In this document: one piece after another, positions 1 to 9,097 of the stretch
How the letters are laid out: each line of letters opens with the position of its first letter
How positions within the stretch are numbered: position 1 is the stretch's first letter
Assembly (NCBI GenBank): GCA_021848465.1
Contig: JAJZUP010000001.1
Span: 930,001-994,000 of the forward strand
Length of the DNA: 64,000 nucleotides
Direction of reading: 5' to 3'
DNA from: Pseudomonadota bacterium
GTDB taxonomy: Bacteria; Pseudomonadota; Gammaproteobacteria; Burkholderiales; Gallionellaceae
Position numbers and translations under genes: made by a program
The notes under the pieces: model-generated
Databases searched by the model: none
Seen by the model: the letters and a program-made list of their open reading frames with translations, nothing else
What the model was told of the DNA's origin: nothing

Positions 1-155
1 TTGAGCTTGGTCAGCGAGGCCTCGGCTTCGGCGAGGCGCGCATCCATCTGCTGGATTTGCAGGCGCGCTTCTTCATCGTTGAACAGCCCCGCCGAAGCCG
101 GGGCTGCCGCGACCAGCAATAGGAGGCTGAGCGATGAAAGGGCGAGCCTGCGCAT
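1..155 (-). CDS. cpoB: Tol-Pal system protein CpoB/YbgF, N-terminal part (cut by window edge)
   Basis: Only the first 51 codons are visible. The reading frame starts at an ATG (155) two bases after the pal stop codon. It opens with a signal peptide (MRRLALSSLSLLLLVAAAPA, cleavage near SAG), followed by an acidic, coiled-coil-like segment with Q-M-D-A-R-L-A-E-A-E-A. In this family the N-terminal coiled coil trimerises in the periplasm and a C-terminal TPR domain contacts TolA and tunes PBP1B during constriction; that part lies outside the window. It is the last gene of the tol-pal run. The call rests on position plus the signal peptide and coiled coil. Confidence 0.85.
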   Translation of the reverse strand, partial: MRRLALSSLSLLLLVAAAPASAGLFNDEEARLQIQQMDARLAEAEASLTKL

Positions 156-157
156 GC

Positions 158-736
158 TTACTTGTAAATGATGTCGGCGCGGCGGTTTTGCGACCAGGCG
201 GCCTCGTTATGCTCGGTTGCGCGCGGGCGCTCTTCGCCGTAGCTGAGGGTCTCGATCTGGTCATTGTGGGCACCGCTCAACACCAGGGCTTTCCTGGTGT
301 TGTTTGCGCGGCGCTGTCCGAGTGCCAGGTTGTATTCGCTGCTGCCGCGCTCATCGGCATTGCCTTCCACGCGCGCCTTGCGCTCGGGATGGTCATGCAG
401 GTATGCGCCGTGCGCCTGGATCACATCCTTGTCGCCGTCCTGGATGGCATCCACATCAAACGGGAAGAACACGCTGTTCTTCGGCGGGGTCATCGCCTCA
501 TCGGCGGCGCTAGTTGTCTGAGCGGGTGCTGCTGCTTCGGCCTTCGGTGCGGCTGCGTTATCCAGCGTCTGGGCGCTCACATCGGCTGAGCCGGCGGTTC
601 CGGTTGCGGGTGTTTCAGCCGCAGGGGTGGTGGCTGCGGGTTCGGCGGCATTCTCTGCAGGCTTTTCCTTGGTCGGTGCGCTGGAGCAGGCTGCGAGCAG
701 ATTGACGACTAAGAAACCTAGGATCAGTTTTTTCAT
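158..736 (-). CDS. pal: Peptidoglycan-associated lipoprotein Pal
   Basis: This 192-residue outer-membrane lipoprotein has a lipobox LAAC with the acylated Cys at residue 17, then an Ala/Pro/Thr-rich tether to about residue 80. The C-terminal OmpA-like domain carries the N-A-D-E-R-G-S-S-E-Y-N signature near residue 126 and Q-R-R-A after it; these Asp and Arg residues bind diaminopimelate in peptidoglycan. Pal is the outer-membrane anchor of the Tol-Pal machine and contacts TolB. The ATG has GAGGAG about 7 bases upstream. The linker is long and compositionally simple, which is usual for betaproteobacterial Pal. Confidence 0.97.
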   Translation of the reverse strand: MKKLILGFLVVNLLAACSSAPTKEKPAENAAEPAATTPAAETPATGTAGSADVSAQTLDNAAAPKAEAAAPAQTTSAADEAMTPPKNSVFFPFDVDAIQDGDKDVIQAHGAYLHDHPERKARVEGNADERGSSEYNLALGQRRANNTRKALVLSGAHNDQIETLSYGEERPRATEHNEAAWSQNRRADIIYK

Positions 737-750
737 TGGGAACTCCTCAA

Positions 751-2010
751 TTACTGTTTAACGAACGGGCCCCAGACTGGCTCACGAATGTCACCTTGCT
801 GTGGGGTCATCTTGAGTTTAACGCGACCATCGCTTGAAACGGTAGACAATATACCACGCCCGTTTACCTCGGTGGCAAACAGGATCAATTTGCCGTTGGG
901 GGCGAAGCTTGGCTTTTTCTCCCAGCCGCCGGGCGTAAGTATCTGCACCTGGCCGCTCAGGAAGTCCTGCACGGCGATATGGAAAATGCCGTCGTTGAAT
1001 TGCGTATACACAAATGATTTGCCGTCCGGACTGTAGTGCGGGGAGAAGTTGTTGCTGCCTTCAAAGGTCAGGCGCTCCGCAGTCCCGCCGCTGACTGGCA
1101 TGCGGTAGATTTGCGCGCTGCCGCCGCGGTCCGATGTGAACAGCAGGAAGCGGCCATCCGGGGAAAAGGTCGGCTCGGTGTCGATCGCCTCGCTGAAGGT
1201 GATGCGGCGCAGGTCGCTGCCGTCCTTGCGCATCAGGTAGATTTGCGAAGAGCCGTCATGGGTGAGCACGATGGCAAGCTGTTGCCCGTCGGGCGACCAG
1301 GCCGGGGCGCTGTTGCTTCCGGGGTAGCTGGCCAGCAGCACCGGCTTTCCGGTCGCCAGGGGCTGCATGAAAACCATCGCGCGTCCGCGCTCAAAGCTCA
1401 CATAGGCCAGTGCGCTGCCGTCCGGTGACCAGGAAGGCGACATGATGGGCTGGTTTTGCGCCAGCAAGGTCTGCTCGCCAAAACCGTCGCTGTCGGCAAT
1501 CACCAGGCGGTTATAGCGGCCCTGGCGATTGACGTAAGCGATGCGCGTGCTAAAAACGCCGGGAGCGCCGGTCAGCTTCTCGTAGATGGCATCGGCAATG
1601 TGGTGGGCAATCGCACGCGCCTGCTCCGGGCTGGCGCTGACCGCCTGGGCGAGCAACTCGCCTTGCTTGACAGTATCCAGCAGATGAAAGCGCACCTCGA
1701 TATGTCCGTCCGGGAACTTGTCGACCTGACCGACCAGCAGCGATTCGACGTTCTGCCAGTTCGCATAATTGACATCCGGCACGTCATGCGGAGCTTTGCC
1801 GGCGGGATCGACCAGTTTGAACAGGCCGGTGCGCAACAGGTCGCTGCGGATGACTTCACTGACCTGCTGCTCAAGCTTGTCCTCGCCGGAAAACGGCACG
1901 ATCGTCATCGGCATCTGGTGCTCGCCGGCGCCGGTCACTTCGATGTCAAGTACGGCGCGCGCAGGCACGGCAATGAAAAACAAAATCATCAGACTGCATA
2001 GGCGCAGCAT
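751..2010 (-). CDS. tolB: Tol-Pal system periplasmic protein TolB
   Basis: A Sec signal peptide (about residues 1-20) is followed by an N-terminal mixed domain (IVPFSGEDKLEQQVSEVIRS region) and a C-terminal six-bladed beta-propeller. The propeller shows as repeats of S-P-D-G: SPSWSPDG, APAWSPDGQ, EPTFSPDGR, SPHYSPDGK, and a degenerate FAPNGK. TolB shuttles between Pal and TolA in the periplasm. I chose the ATG at 2010 rather than the GTG just before it (2013), because AAGGAG lies 7 bases from the ATG and only 4 from the GTG. The length of 419 residues is normal. Confidence 0.97.
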   Translation of the reverse strand: MLRLCSLMILFFIAVPARAVLDIEVTGAGEHQMPMTIVPFSGEDKLEQQVSEVIRSDLLRTGLFKLVDPAGKAPHDVPDVNYANWQNVESLLVGQVDKFPDGHIEVRFHLLDTVKQGELLAQAVSASPEQARAIAHHIADAIYEKLTGAPGVFSTRIAYVNRQGRYNRLVIADSDGFGEQTLLAQNQPIMSPSWSPDGSALAYVSFERGRAMVFMQPLATGKPVLLASYPGSNSAPAWSPDGQQLAIVLTHDGSSQIYLMRKDGSDLRRITFSEAIDTEPTFSPDGRFLLFTSDRGGSAQIYRMPVSGGTAERLTFEGSNNFSPHYSPDGKSFVYTQFNDGIFHIAVQDFLSGQVQILTPGGWEKKPSFAPNGKLILFATEVNGRGILSTVSSDGRVKLKMTPQQGDIREPVWGPFVKQ

Positions 2011-2021
2011 CACGGTTCTCC

Positions 2022-2780
2022 TTATGGTTTGATCGACAGGCGCAGCTCGCGGAACATGCGCGCCAGGTCGGCATCCGGCGGCATCGGCAGCGGCTGCGCC
2101 TTGTAAATTGCTCGTTCGGCTGCCGCATCGTAGGCGGCATTGCCGCTGCTTTTCTTCAATGTCACGCTGACCACGTCGCCGCCGGGCAGCACGATCACGA
2201 AAAACTGCGCTTCGGCGCTATCCGGCACATCGGGCGGCATGACAATGTTGCGGCGGATTTTAGCCTGAATCATGTCTTTGAAATGTGAAACCTGAGCCTG
2301 TCGCTCGGAGTCCAGCTCGGCCTGCATTTGTGCTTTCAGTGCCTGGATGCGGGCATTCTCCATGGCGGTACGAGCAGCTTCCTGGCGCTCCTGCGCCAGA
2401 ACTTTCTGTTTCTCGGCGATCTTTTGCGCTTCCAGGCGGGCCTTGGCCTCCTCTTCCTGCTTCAGGCGTTCCTGCTTTTTCTTTTTTTCCTTGAATTCGA
2501 TATCGGCCTTGTGTGGCAGTTCCGGCTCAACTGCCTTGGGTGGCGGCGGTGCGACCTTGGGTGGCGCTGCGGGCGGCGGGAGTTCCTGCGCGGCATGGGG
2601 TGCCGGGGCGTCCGCCTTCATGTCGGGCAGCTTGTCCCACATTTGCACCTCGACATGGCGCGGCGAGCGGACATGCCAGTTGAAACCGAAAAACAGGAAG
2701 CTGAAAAACAGCCCGTGTACCAGCAACGCCAGCAGCATGGCGGAGACGCGGTTCGGCTCGTTATAGGTATATGCATCCAT
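2022..2780 (-). CDS. tolA: Tol-Pal system inner-membrane protein TolA
   Basis: The 252-residue protein has a short cytoplasmic N-terminus, one membrane segment near residues 14-34 (SAMLLALLVHGLFFSFLFF), a Pro-rich stretch, a long Lys/Glu/Ala helical arm (about 90-170), and a C-terminal TolA/TonB-like domain ending LRELRLSIKP. It links the TolQR proton motor to TolB, Pal and CpoB. It begins just after tolR stops and is read with tolB 8 bases downstream. It is shorter than E. coli TolA (421 residues) because the helical arm is short, as in other betaproteobacteria. Confidence 0.93.
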   Translation of the reverse strand: MDAYTYNEPNRVSAMLLALLVHGLFFSFLFFGFNWHVRSPRHVEVQMWDKLPDMKADAPAPHAAQELPPPAAPPKVAPPPPKAVEPELPHKADIEFKEKKKKQERLKQEEEAKARLEAQKIAEKQKVLAQERQEAARTAMENARIQALKAQMQAELDSERQAQVSHFKDMIQAKIRRNIVMPPDVPDSAEAQFFVIVLPGGDVVSVTLKKSSGNAAYDAAAERAIYKAQPLPMPPDADLARMFRELRLSIKP

Positions 2781-2782
2781 GC

Positions 2783-3196
2783 CTAACGCAATTTGGTATA
2801 CAGGCCGACTTTCCTGATCTGCTGCTGTTGCAGCAGATCCATCACATTGATGACTTCCTCATAGCGCACGCTCTTGTCGGCGGAAATGACCACCGGCTGA
2901 TCCGGATTTTTTGTCTGCTTCTGCTTCAGCAGCAACGTCAGTTCATCGCGCGAAACCGGGTATTCGTGTCCGCCCTGGCTGTGGTCGCGCAGCGCCAGTG
3001 TGGTGTCCTTGCGGATCAACACTTCCAGCGGAGCGACGGCCGGCGCCGCCGATTTGCCGATGCTGGGCAGATCGATCTGGCCGGGATTCATCATCGGCGC
3101 CGTGATCATGAAAATCACCAGCAGCACCAGCATCACGTCGATATAGGGAACGACGTTGATCTGGCTCATCGGCACGTGCTTGGTGCGGCGGCTCAT
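2783..3196 (-). CDS. tolR: Tol-Pal system proton-channel protein TolR
   Basis: An ExbD/TolR family protein of 137 residues. A basic N-terminus (MSRRTKHVPMSQINVVPYID) leads into a single membrane helix, VMLVLLVIFMITAP. The Asp at residue 20 at the start of the helix is the conserved proton-carrying residue of the family. The periplasmic domain follows, with VVISADKSVRYEEVINVMDL as the typical ExbD/TolR motif. It forms the motor with TolQ directly upstream. Confidence 0.95.
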   Translation of the reverse strand: MSRRTKHVPMSQINVVPYIDVMLVLLVIFMITAPMMNPGQIDLPSIGKSAAPAVAPLEVLIRKDTTLALRDHSQGGHEYPVSRDELTLLLKQKQTKNPDQPVVISADKSVRYEEVINVMDLLQQQQIRKVGLYTKLR

Positions 3197-3254
3197 GCGT
3201 GCGCCTCAGTGCGGTCAGTCTTACTGCCGGGGCAGGCGAAAAGCGGGTAGCCGA

Positions 3255-3929
3255 TCATTGTTGCCTCTGCAGCACGTTGGAAAACTCTTCCATGAAGCTT
3301 TCGAAACGCGTGGACAGGCGGTTGATGTCATGCGCGTAGCGGTTATAGGCAACCACTGCAGGGATCGCCGCGAACAGGCCCATGGCCGTCGCCACCAGCG
3401 CCTCGGCGATGCCCGGCGCCACGTGCGCCAGCGTGGCCTGCCCCACGCTCGACAGGCTGCGGAATGCATTCATGATGCCCCAAACCGTGCCGAACAGTCC
3501 GACGTATGGGCTCACTGAGCCGACCGTCGCCAGGAACGACAGGTGCGATTCGAGGTGGTCCATTTCGCGCTGGTAGGTGGCGCGCATGGCGCGGCGCGCG
3601 CCGTCCATGATGGCATTGTTGTCGACGGACCCCTTTTTCTTCAGCTTGGCAAACTCGCTGATGCCGGCGCTGAAAATGCGCTCCATGCTGCCGGCCTCCA
3701 TGCCCGCGTTCTTCACCTGGTGATACAGATCGTTCAGGTCCGAATTGGCCCAGAATTCATCCTCGAACGCGGCGCTCTGGCGGATGGCGCGGCGCACCGT
3801 AAACATCTTCAGGAAGATGTACCACCACGACAGCAGCGACACCAGCAGCAGCAGGCCCATCACCAGTTGCACCAGCACGCTGGCATTTTCCACCAGGTGC
3901 ACAAACGACAAATCTTGAATCACATCCAT
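3255..3929 (-). CDS. tolQ: Tol-Pal system motor protein TolQ
   Basis: A MotA/TolQ/ExbB family protein of 224 residues. A first membrane helix near residues 14-36 (LVQLVMGLLLLVSLLSWWYI) is followed by a cytoplasmic loop, then two more helices around LATVGSVSPYVGLFGTVWGIM and APGIAEALVATAMGLFAAIPAVVAYN. The Thr-containing helices line the proton path. I start it at MDVIQDLSF rather than the upstream ATG, because GGAG lies 8 bases before this ATG and the family starts here. It follows ybgC with almost no gap, so one operon is likely. Confidence 0.95.
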   Translation of the reverse strand: MDVIQDLSFVHLVENASVLVQLVMGLLLLVSLLSWWYIFLKMFTVRRAIRQSAAFEDEFWANSDLNDLYHQVKNAGMEAGSMERIFSAGISEFAKLKKKGSVDNNAIMDGARRAMRATYQREMDHLESHLSFLATVGSVSPYVGLFGTVWGIMNAFRSLSSVGQATLAHVAPGIAEALVATAMGLFAAIPAVVAYNRYAHDINRLSTRFESFMEEFSNVLQRQQ

Positions 3930-3933
3930 TGTT

Positions 3934-4338
3934 TCAGCTCCATTGCTTGCGCAGCACATCCGGCACGCTCACCGGTTTGAACGTATCCGCAGTCACGCAC
4001 ACCAAATGTACTTCACCCTCGGTCAATAAAACGTCATCCCGCTGTACGCTTTGCAGCAGCGTCAGGCGGCTGCGGCCGATGTCCTTCACCTGCACGGTGA
4101 TGCTGAGCAGGTCGTCCAGCATGGCCGGCTTCAGGTAGTCCACCTTCAACGCGCGCACCACGAACATCGTGCCCAGTTCCTTCATCATGCCCGAATTGCT
4201 GAAACCGAAGCTGCGCAGCCACTCAGTGCGCGCACGCTCCATGAAATTCACATAATTCGAGTGATAAACCACGCCGCCTGCATCGGTGTCTTCATAATAC
4301 ACGCGCACCTGGAGCGAAAACGGGTGATGCCTATTCAT
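3934..4338 (-). CDS. ybgC: Acyl-CoA thioesterase YbgC
   Basis: Hot-dog fold thioesterase of 134 residues. The N-terminal signature [19 protein letters not shown] carries the catalytic Asp and the following helix of the 4-hydroxybenzoyl-CoA thioesterase group. It hydrolyses acyl-CoA or acyl-ACP, and by family knowledge is linked to phospholipid metabolism beside Tol-Pal. The ATG at 4338 ([10 protein letters not shown]) overlaps the ruvB stop by 8 bases. A longer reading frame to 4398 adds residues inside ruvB without family similarity, so I rejected it. Confidence 0.93.
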   Translation of the reverse strand: MNRHHPFSLQVRVYYEDTDAGGVVYHSNYVNFMERARTEWLRSFGFSNSGMMKELGTMFVVRALKVDYLKPAMLDDLLSITVQVKDIGRSRLTLLQSVQRDDVLLTEGEVHLVCVTADTFKPVSVPDVLRKQWS

Positions 4339-5383
4339 CCCACAACTCCTTGTTGTGTACGCTGCGCGGCTGTACCAAACCAAAATGCTGGTAGGCATTG
4401 GCGGTGGCGACGCGGCCGCGCGGGGTGCGGTGCAGGTAACCCTGCTGGATTAAATAGGGCTCCAGCACATCCTCAATGGTGTCGCGCTCTTCGCCTATCG
4501 CTGCCGCGAGGTTGTCCACGCCAACCGGGCCGCCCATGAACTTCTCGATCACGGCGAGTAGCAGTTTCCTGTCCATCAGATCCAGGCCGAGAGCATCTAC
4601 ATCCAGCATGGTCAGCGCTGCATCCGCCACCTCGCGGGTAGCCGATCCATCGGCTTTCACATCGGCGTAGTCGCGCACGCGGCGCAGCAGGCGGTTGGCG
4701 ATACGCGGCGTGCCGCGCGAACGCTTGGCCACCTCCAGCGCGCCGTCCGGTAAGATGGGGAGTTCCAGCAACGCGGCGGAACGGGTGACGATGCGCTGCA
4801 ATTCTTCCGGCGTGTAAAACTCCAGCCGCGCCACGATGCCAAAGCGGTCGCGCAGCGGGTTGGTCAGCATGCCCGCGCGCGTGGTCGCGCCCACCAGCGT
4901 GAACGGCGGCAGGTCGAGCTTTACCGAGCGCGCCGCCGGGCCTTCGCCGATCATGATGTCGATCTGGTAGTCCTCCAGCGCCGGGTAGAGGATTTCCTCC
5001 ACCACCGGCGACAGGCGGTGGATTTCATCAATGAACAAGACATCGTTGGGTTCGAGGTTGGTCAGCAGTGCCGCCAGGTCGCCAGCGCGCTCCAGCACCG
5101 GGCCGGAAGTCTGGCGCAGGTTCACTCCCATTTCGCGCGCGATGATGTGCGCCAGCGTGGTCTTGCCCAGGCCCGGCGGGCCGAACAGCAGCACATGGTC
5201 GAGCGGCTCCTTGCGCCTCTTGGCGGCCTCGATGAAGATTTGCAACTGGCCGCGGATTTTTTCCTGGCCGACATATTCGTCCAGCAGCTTGGGGCGCAGC
5301 GCGCGCTCCAGCGCCTCTTCCTGCGAAGAGGCGGGCGTGGCGGAGATGATGCGCGATGCGGTGAGGTCGTCGTTCTGGATCAT
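4331..5383 (-). CDS. ruvB: Holliday junction branch-migration ATPase RuvB
   Basis: The 350-residue hexameric AAA+ motor drives branch migration of Holliday junctions with RuvA. Visible motifs are the N-terminal [19 protein letters not shown], Walker [11 protein letters not shown], Walker [11 protein letters not shown], sensor [18 protein letters not shown] (arginine finger region), and the winged-helix C-terminus [13 protein letters not shown]. It follows ruvA after 26 bases and overlaps ybgC, so ruvCAB-ybgC-tol reads as one transcript. Confidence 0.98.
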   Translation of the reverse strand: MIQNDDLTASRIISATPASSQEEALERALRPKLLDEYVGQEKIRGQLQIFIEAAKRRKEPLDHVLLFGPPGLGKTTLAHIIAREMGVNLRQTSGPVLERAGDLAALLTNLEPNDVLFIDEIHRLSPVVEEILYPALEDYQIDIMIGEGPAARSVKLDLPPFTLVGATTRAGMLTNPLRDRFGIVARLEFYTPEELQRIVTRSAALLELPILPDGALEVAKRSRGTPRIANRLLRRVRDYADVKADGSATREVADAALTMLDVDALGLDLMDRKLLLAVIEKFMGGPVGVDNLAAAIGEERDTIEDVLEPYLIQQGYLHRTPRGRVATANAYQHFGLVQPRSVHNKELWDE

Positions 5384-5409
5384 GGGTGTGATGATAACGT
5401 AAAGCTATC

Positions 5410-5994
5410 TCAGGATTTGGACAGGAGTTTGAGCGCCTGGCGGATACCGCCCGAAACATCCACCTCGGCAGGCAGTTGCTGCGCGGCCCAGGACGATTCC
5501 TTTTCGTTATAGCCCAGTGCCAGCAGGGCGTTGATGATGTCGTTGCTGGCGGTGGGGGCGGCGCTGGCGGCGGCAGATGCGATGTTGCCGCCAGCGCTGA
5601 ATTTGCCTTGCAGTTCGAGCAGCAGGCGTTCGGCGGTCTTCTTGCCCACGCCGGGTATCTTGGTCAGGCGCGTGACGTCCTTGCTCGCAACCGCCGCAGT
5701 GAGGTCGGCGATCGAGAGGCCGGACAGGACGGACAGCGCCATCTTCGGCCCGACGCCGCTGATTTTCAGCAACTGGCGGAAAGTCAGGCGCTCCTCGTCG
5801 GTGAGGAAGCCGAACAGCAGATGCGCGTCCTCGCGCACGATGAGCTGGGTGTGCAGCACCACTTTTTCATGCAGCGCGGGCAGGTTGTAGAAGGTGCTCA
5901 TCGGCACATCCGCCTCGTAGCCCACGCCCTGTACGTCCACCAGGATTTGCGGGGGATTTTTCTCCAGCAGGATGCCGCTCAGTCTTCCGATCAT
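5410..5994 (-). CDS. ruvA: Holliday junction DNA-binding protein RuvA
   Basis: 194 residues with three expected parts: an N-terminal OB domain ([20 protein letters not shown]), two helix-hairpin-helix motifs ([15 protein letters not shown] and [16 protein letters not shown]), and a C-terminal domain III ([17 protein letters not shown]) that touches RuvB. It holds the four-way junction as a tetramer. The start codon abuts the ruvC stop without a gap. Confidence 0.98.
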   Translation of the reverse strand: MIGRLSGILLEKNPPQILVDVQGVGYEADVPMSTFYNLPALHEKVVLHTQLIVREDAHLLFGFLTDEERLTFRQLLKISGVGPKMALSVLSGLSIADLTAAVASKDVTRLTKIPGVGKKTAERLLLELQGKFSAGGNIASAAASAAPTASNDIINALLALGYNEKESSWAAQQLPAEVDVSGGIRQALKLLSKS

Positions 5995-6513
5995 TTAAAC
6001 CAGCCTTCCATTTTTCACTCGTAATCCTTTGGTTGCCAGCGCGCCAAGCCCGAGTCCGCCGTGCGCGTGGCAGATGGCGCAGGCCAGCGCATCCGCCGCG
6101 TCAGGGCTGGGTGTGCCGGAGAGATTCAGCAGCCTCTGCACCATGGCTTGCACCTGCTCCTTGTCGGCATGGCCGTTGCCGACCACGGCCTGTTTCACTT
6201 GCAGCGCGGTGTACTCGGCCACGTCGAGGTCGGCCAGCACTGCGGCGCAGATGGCGGCGCCGCGCGCCTGACCCAGCAACAACGTGGACTGCGGATTCAC
6301 GTTGACGAACACTTTTTCGATTGCCACCAGTTGCGGCTGGTGCTGCGCGATCACCTCGCCGAGCGAGGCCAGGATCACCTTGAGACGCGGGGGCAATTCG
6401 CCGTCTGGTGTCTTGATGCAGCCGCTCGCCACGTATTGCAGGCGCTGGCCTTCCTTGTCGATGACGCCAAAGCCGGTAGAACGCAAACCGGGGTCGATGC
6501 CGAGGATGCGCAT
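5995..6513 (-). CDS. ruvC: Crossover junction endodeoxyribonuclease RuvC
   Basis: RNase H-fold resolvase of 172 residues. The acidic catalytic residues are visible in [15 protein letters not shown] (first Asp), AIEKVF (Glu) and the C-terminal [12 protein letters not shown] (Asp pair). I start at [10 protein letters not shown]. The frame is open upstream to 6546, but those residues ([10 protein letters not shown]) come from a low-complexity pyrimidine tract of an intergenic repeat and have no family similarity. No clear Shine-Dalgarno lies before the ATG; the upstream bases are C-rich. Confidence 0.95.
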   Translation of the reverse strand: MRILGIDPGLRSTGFGVIDKEGQRLQYVASGCIKTPDGELPPRLKVILASLGEVIAQHQPQLVAIEKVFVNVNPQSTLLLGQARGAAICAAVLADLDVAEYTALQVKQAVVGNGHADKEQVQAMVQRLLNLSGTPSPDAADALACAICHAHGGLGLGALATKGLRVKNGRLV

Positions 6514-6591
6514 TGAGGATCGAGGGGGGAGGGGGGAGTCAGACATCGAGACGCCTCAGCCCGGGTTCCCTAAATCCCAACTCCGAATTCC
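6514..6591 (-). repeat. GGATT-rich intergenic inverted-repeat element between yebC and ruvC
   Basis: Read on the minus strand, the gap starts with a purine-rich arm, GAGGAATTCGGAGTTGGGAT, and ends with a pyrimidine-rich arm of C-runs plus TCGATCCTCA just before the ruvC ATG. The two arms are imperfect reverse complements. The first arm resembles the element between rpoB and rpoC (shared AGGATTGAGGAAT, here overlapping the yebC stop, and GGGATTT). Confidence 0.5.
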
Positions 6592-7317
6592 TCAATCCTC
6601 GATCACCGCCGAGGTGTAGACTTCCTGCACATCGTCGAGGTCTTCCAGCGCGTCCAGCAATTTCTGCATTTTCACCGCGTCGTCGCCGGTGAAGATGACC
6701 TCACTGTCCGGCTTCATCGTGACTTCGCCCATTTCCGGCTTGAAGCCCGCCGCTTCGAGAGTCTGTTTGATTTCGATGAAGTCGTAAGGGCCGGTAATGA
6801 CCTCAATGCTGCCGTCGTCATTGGTGATGATGTCTTCGGCGCCTGCGACCAAGGCGGCTTCCATCAGTGCATCTTCATTCGTTCCCGGGGCGAAGATCAT
6901 TTGTCCGCAGTGCTTGAACATGAAGGCTACGCAGCCGTCGGTGCCGAGGTTGCCGCCGTATTTGGTAAAGGCATGGCGCACGTCGGCCACGGTGCGGGTC
7001 TTGTTGTCGGTCATGCAGTCCACCATCACGGCGGCGCCATTGATGCCATAGCCTTCGTAGCGCAACTCCTGGTAATCCACGCCTTCCAGTTCGCCGCAGC
7101 CGCGCTTGATGGCGCGCTCGACGTTGTCCTTGGGCATGTTCTGCTCATAGGCTTTTTCCATCGCCAGGCGCAGGCGCGGGTTGCAGCCCGGGTCGCCGCC
7201 GCCGAGCCGCGCGGAGACGGTGATCTCCTTGATCAGGCGCGTGAATATCTTGCCGCGCTTGGCGTCCTGGCGTCCTTTGCGATGCTGGATATTGGCCCAT
7301 TTGCTGTGTCCTGCCAT
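6592..7317 (-). CDS. YebC/PmpR family (TACO1-like) protein
   Basis: 241 residues of the YebC family. The diagnostic start is [20 protein letters not shown], followed by [22 protein letters not shown] and [20 protein letters not shown]. Members have been described as DNA-binding regulators and, more recently, as ribosome-associated factors that ease translation of proline stretches; which role applies here cannot be read. I start at this Met; the frame is open to 7389 but the extra residues are Arg-rich and have no family match. It heads the ruv-tol run, as in many proteobacteria. Confidence 0.95.
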   Translation of the reverse strand: MAGHSKWANIQHRKGRQDAKRGKIFTRLIKEITVSARLGGGDPGCNPRLRLAMEKAYEQNMPKDNVERAIKRGCGELEGVDYQELRYEGYGINGAAVMVDCMTDNKTRTVADVRHAFTKYGGNLGTDGCVAFMFKHCGQMIFAPGTNEDALMEAALVAGAEDIITNDDGSIEVITGPYDFIEIKQTLEAAGFKPEMGEVTMKPDSEVIFTGDDAVKMQKLLDALEDLDDVQEVYTSAVIED

Positions 7318-7433
7318 GTTGCTCTCCGTGTCTCCATGTGTTCGGCGGCTGCGCGACCGGCGCCGCATAAATAGGCGCGATGGTAACATTTTTTGGCGTG
7401 CGGCGATGAGGGCGGCATGCGTTTTGGCTTGTG

Positions 7434-7462
7434 TTGTAGATGGTTTGCACGTGGTTTAGAAT
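7434..7462 (+). promoter_or_regulatory. Sigma-70-type promoter of the mla operon
   Basis: TTGTAG, a 17-base spacer and TAGAAT, followed directly by GCGCGCC. It lies 40 bases before the mlaF start. The GC-rich stretch right after the -10 box recurs at other promoters here. Confidence 0.6.
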
Positions 7463-7501
7463 GCGCGCCTTGGTAAACATGTCCGAAGAAGGTTCAACTT
7501 G

Positions 7502-8308
7502 GTGTCTGCCCAACCGCTGGTCGAAATCCGCGACGTCAATTTCACGTACGATACTCGCGCCATCCTGAAAGGCATCAACATGGACTTTCATCGTGGCAAG
7601 GTGATCGCGATCATGGGCGGGAGCGGCTGCGGCAAGACTACGCTGTTCCGCCTGATCGGCGGGGCGCTCAAGCCAAGCCGCGGCGAGGTCAGGATCAATG
7701 GGCAGGTGATCCACGAGCTGGATGAAAAAGGTCTGTATGCGATGCGCCGCAAGATGGGCGTGCTGTTCCAGTTCGGTGCGCTGTTTACCGATCTGTCGGT
7801 GTACGACAACGTGGCTTTCCAGATGCGCGAGCTGACCGATCTGCCGGAGAGCATGATCCGCGACCTGGTGACGATGAAGCTGCATGCGGTGGGACTACGC
7901 GGCACCGAAAACCTGATGCCGAACCAGCTTTCCGGCGGCATGGCGCGGCGCGTGGCGCTAGCGCGCACGATCGCGCTGGACCCGATGCTGATCCTGTATG
8001 ACGAGCCGTTCACCGGCCTCGACCCGATTTCCCTGACCATGATCGGCGATTCCATCCGCCGCTTGAACAACGCGCTGGGCGCGACTTCGGTGCTGGTGAC
8101 GCACGATGTGCAGGAGTCGTTGAAGATCGTGGATTACATTTATTTCATTGCCGACGGCGTGATCGCCGCGGAAGGCACGCCGGAGGAAATCATGGCGACC
8201 GACAAGCCGTTCGTGCACCAGTTCGTGCATGGCCTGGGCGATGGGCCGGTGCCGTTCCATTTCCCCGCGTCGAGCAGCTATGCCGAAGATCTGGGAGTGA
8301 GGGCCTGA
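7502..8308 (+). CDS. mlaF: Phospholipid ABC transporter ATP-binding protein MlaF
   Basis: 268-residue ABC ATPase of the Mla retrograde lipid-transport system. Walker A is GGSGCGKTT, the Q-loop is LFQFGALFTDL, the signature is LSGGMARRVALAR, Walker B is LILYDEPFTGLDP and the switch His is in LVTHDVQE. It energises the MlaE permease at the inner membrane. The start is GTG at 7502 with AAGAAGG 9 bases upstream; a TTG at 7499 in the same frame is possible (6-base spacing). Its stop overlaps the mlaE start by one base. Confidence 0.96.
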   Translation: MSAQPLVEIRDVNFTYDTRAILKGINMDFHRGKVIAIMGGSGCGKTTLFRLIGGALKPSRGEVRINGQVIHELDEKGLYAMRRKMGVLFQFGALFTDLSVYDNVAFQMRELTDLPESMIRDLVTMKLHAVGLRGTENLMPNQLSGGMARRVALARTIALDPMLILYDEPFTGLDPISLTMIGDSIRRLNNALGATSVLVTHDVQESLKIVDYIYFIADGVIAAEGTPEEIMATDKPFVHQFVHGLGDGPVPFHFPASSSYAEDLGVRA

Positions 8309-9096
8309 TGCCAGTCGCACGCACCATACGCAATCTCGGGCATCGCACGGTAGAGGCGGTGTGGCGCATCGGTTATGCCTCGCGCTTCTTTGCGATGATC
8401 CTGCTGCATTCCGGCACCAGCTTCCGGCGCTTCCAGCTCACGATCAAGGAAGTCTATTTCACTGGCGTGATGTCGCTGGTTATCATCCTGGTGGCTGGCT
8501 TGTTTGTCGGCGTGGTGCTGGGTTTGCAGGGTTACGAAACGCTGAAAAGCTACGGTTCGGAATCGTCGCTGGGCGAACTGGTGGCATTGAGTCTGGTGCG
8601 CGAACTTGGGCCAGTGTTGGGCGCATTGTTGTTTGCCAGTCGCGCCGGATCGGCGATGACCGCCGAGATCGGCCTCATGAAGGCGACCGAGCAATTGGCC
8701 GCGATGGAAATGATGTCGATCAACCCGATTTCGCGCGTGATTGCGCCGCGCTTCTGGTCCGGCGTGATTTCGATGCCGATCCTGGCGGCGATGTTTTCCG
8801 TGGTTGGTGTATTCGGCGGCTACTTGGTCGGGGTGGTGTATATCGGTGTGGACAACGGCTCGTTCTGGTCGCAGATGCAGGCGTCGGTGGATTTCCAGCA
8901 CGATGTGGTGAACGGCGTTATCAAGAGCTTTGTCTTCGGCATCGCAGTCACCGCCATTTCGTTGTTCGAAGGGTATGATGCGCCGCCGACGGCGGAAGGC
9001 GTGTCCCACGCGACCACGCGCACCGTAGTGGAGTCGTCGCTGGTGATCCTGATGCTGGATGTCGTATTGACCGCAGTAATGTTTCGAGGAGTTTGA
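8308..9096 (+). CDS. mlaE: Phospholipid ABC transporter permease MlaE
   Basis: 262 residues, MlaE/YrbE permease family, with several hydrophobic helices (for example GVMSLVIILVAGLFVGVVLG and VISMPILAAMFSVVGVFGGY). The family motif LVRELGPVLGALLFASRAGSAMTAEIG followed by MKATEQLAAM is intact. It forms the membrane channel between MlaF and the MCE protein MlaD. It is translationally coupled to mlaF (TGATG overlap), and mlaD follows immediately. Confidence 0.96.
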   Translation: MPVARTIRNLGHRTVEAVWRIGYASRFFAMILLHSGTSFRRFQLTIKEVYFTGVMSLVIILVAGLFVGVVLGLQGYETLKSYGSESSLGELVALSLVRELGPVLGALLFASRAGSAMTAEIGLMKATEQLAAMEMMSINPISRVIAPRFWSGVISMPILAAMFSVVGVFGGYLVGVVYIGVDNGSFWSQMQASVDFQHDVVNGVIKSFVFGIAVTAISLFEGYDAPPTAEGVSHATTRTVVESSLVILMLDVVLTAVMFRGV

Positions 9097-9097
9097 C

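Noticed and set aside
6514-6546. Longer RuvC start adding 11 residues
   Set aside because: The added residues come from the pyrimidine arm of an intergenic repeat and the RuvC family begins at MRILGIDPG.
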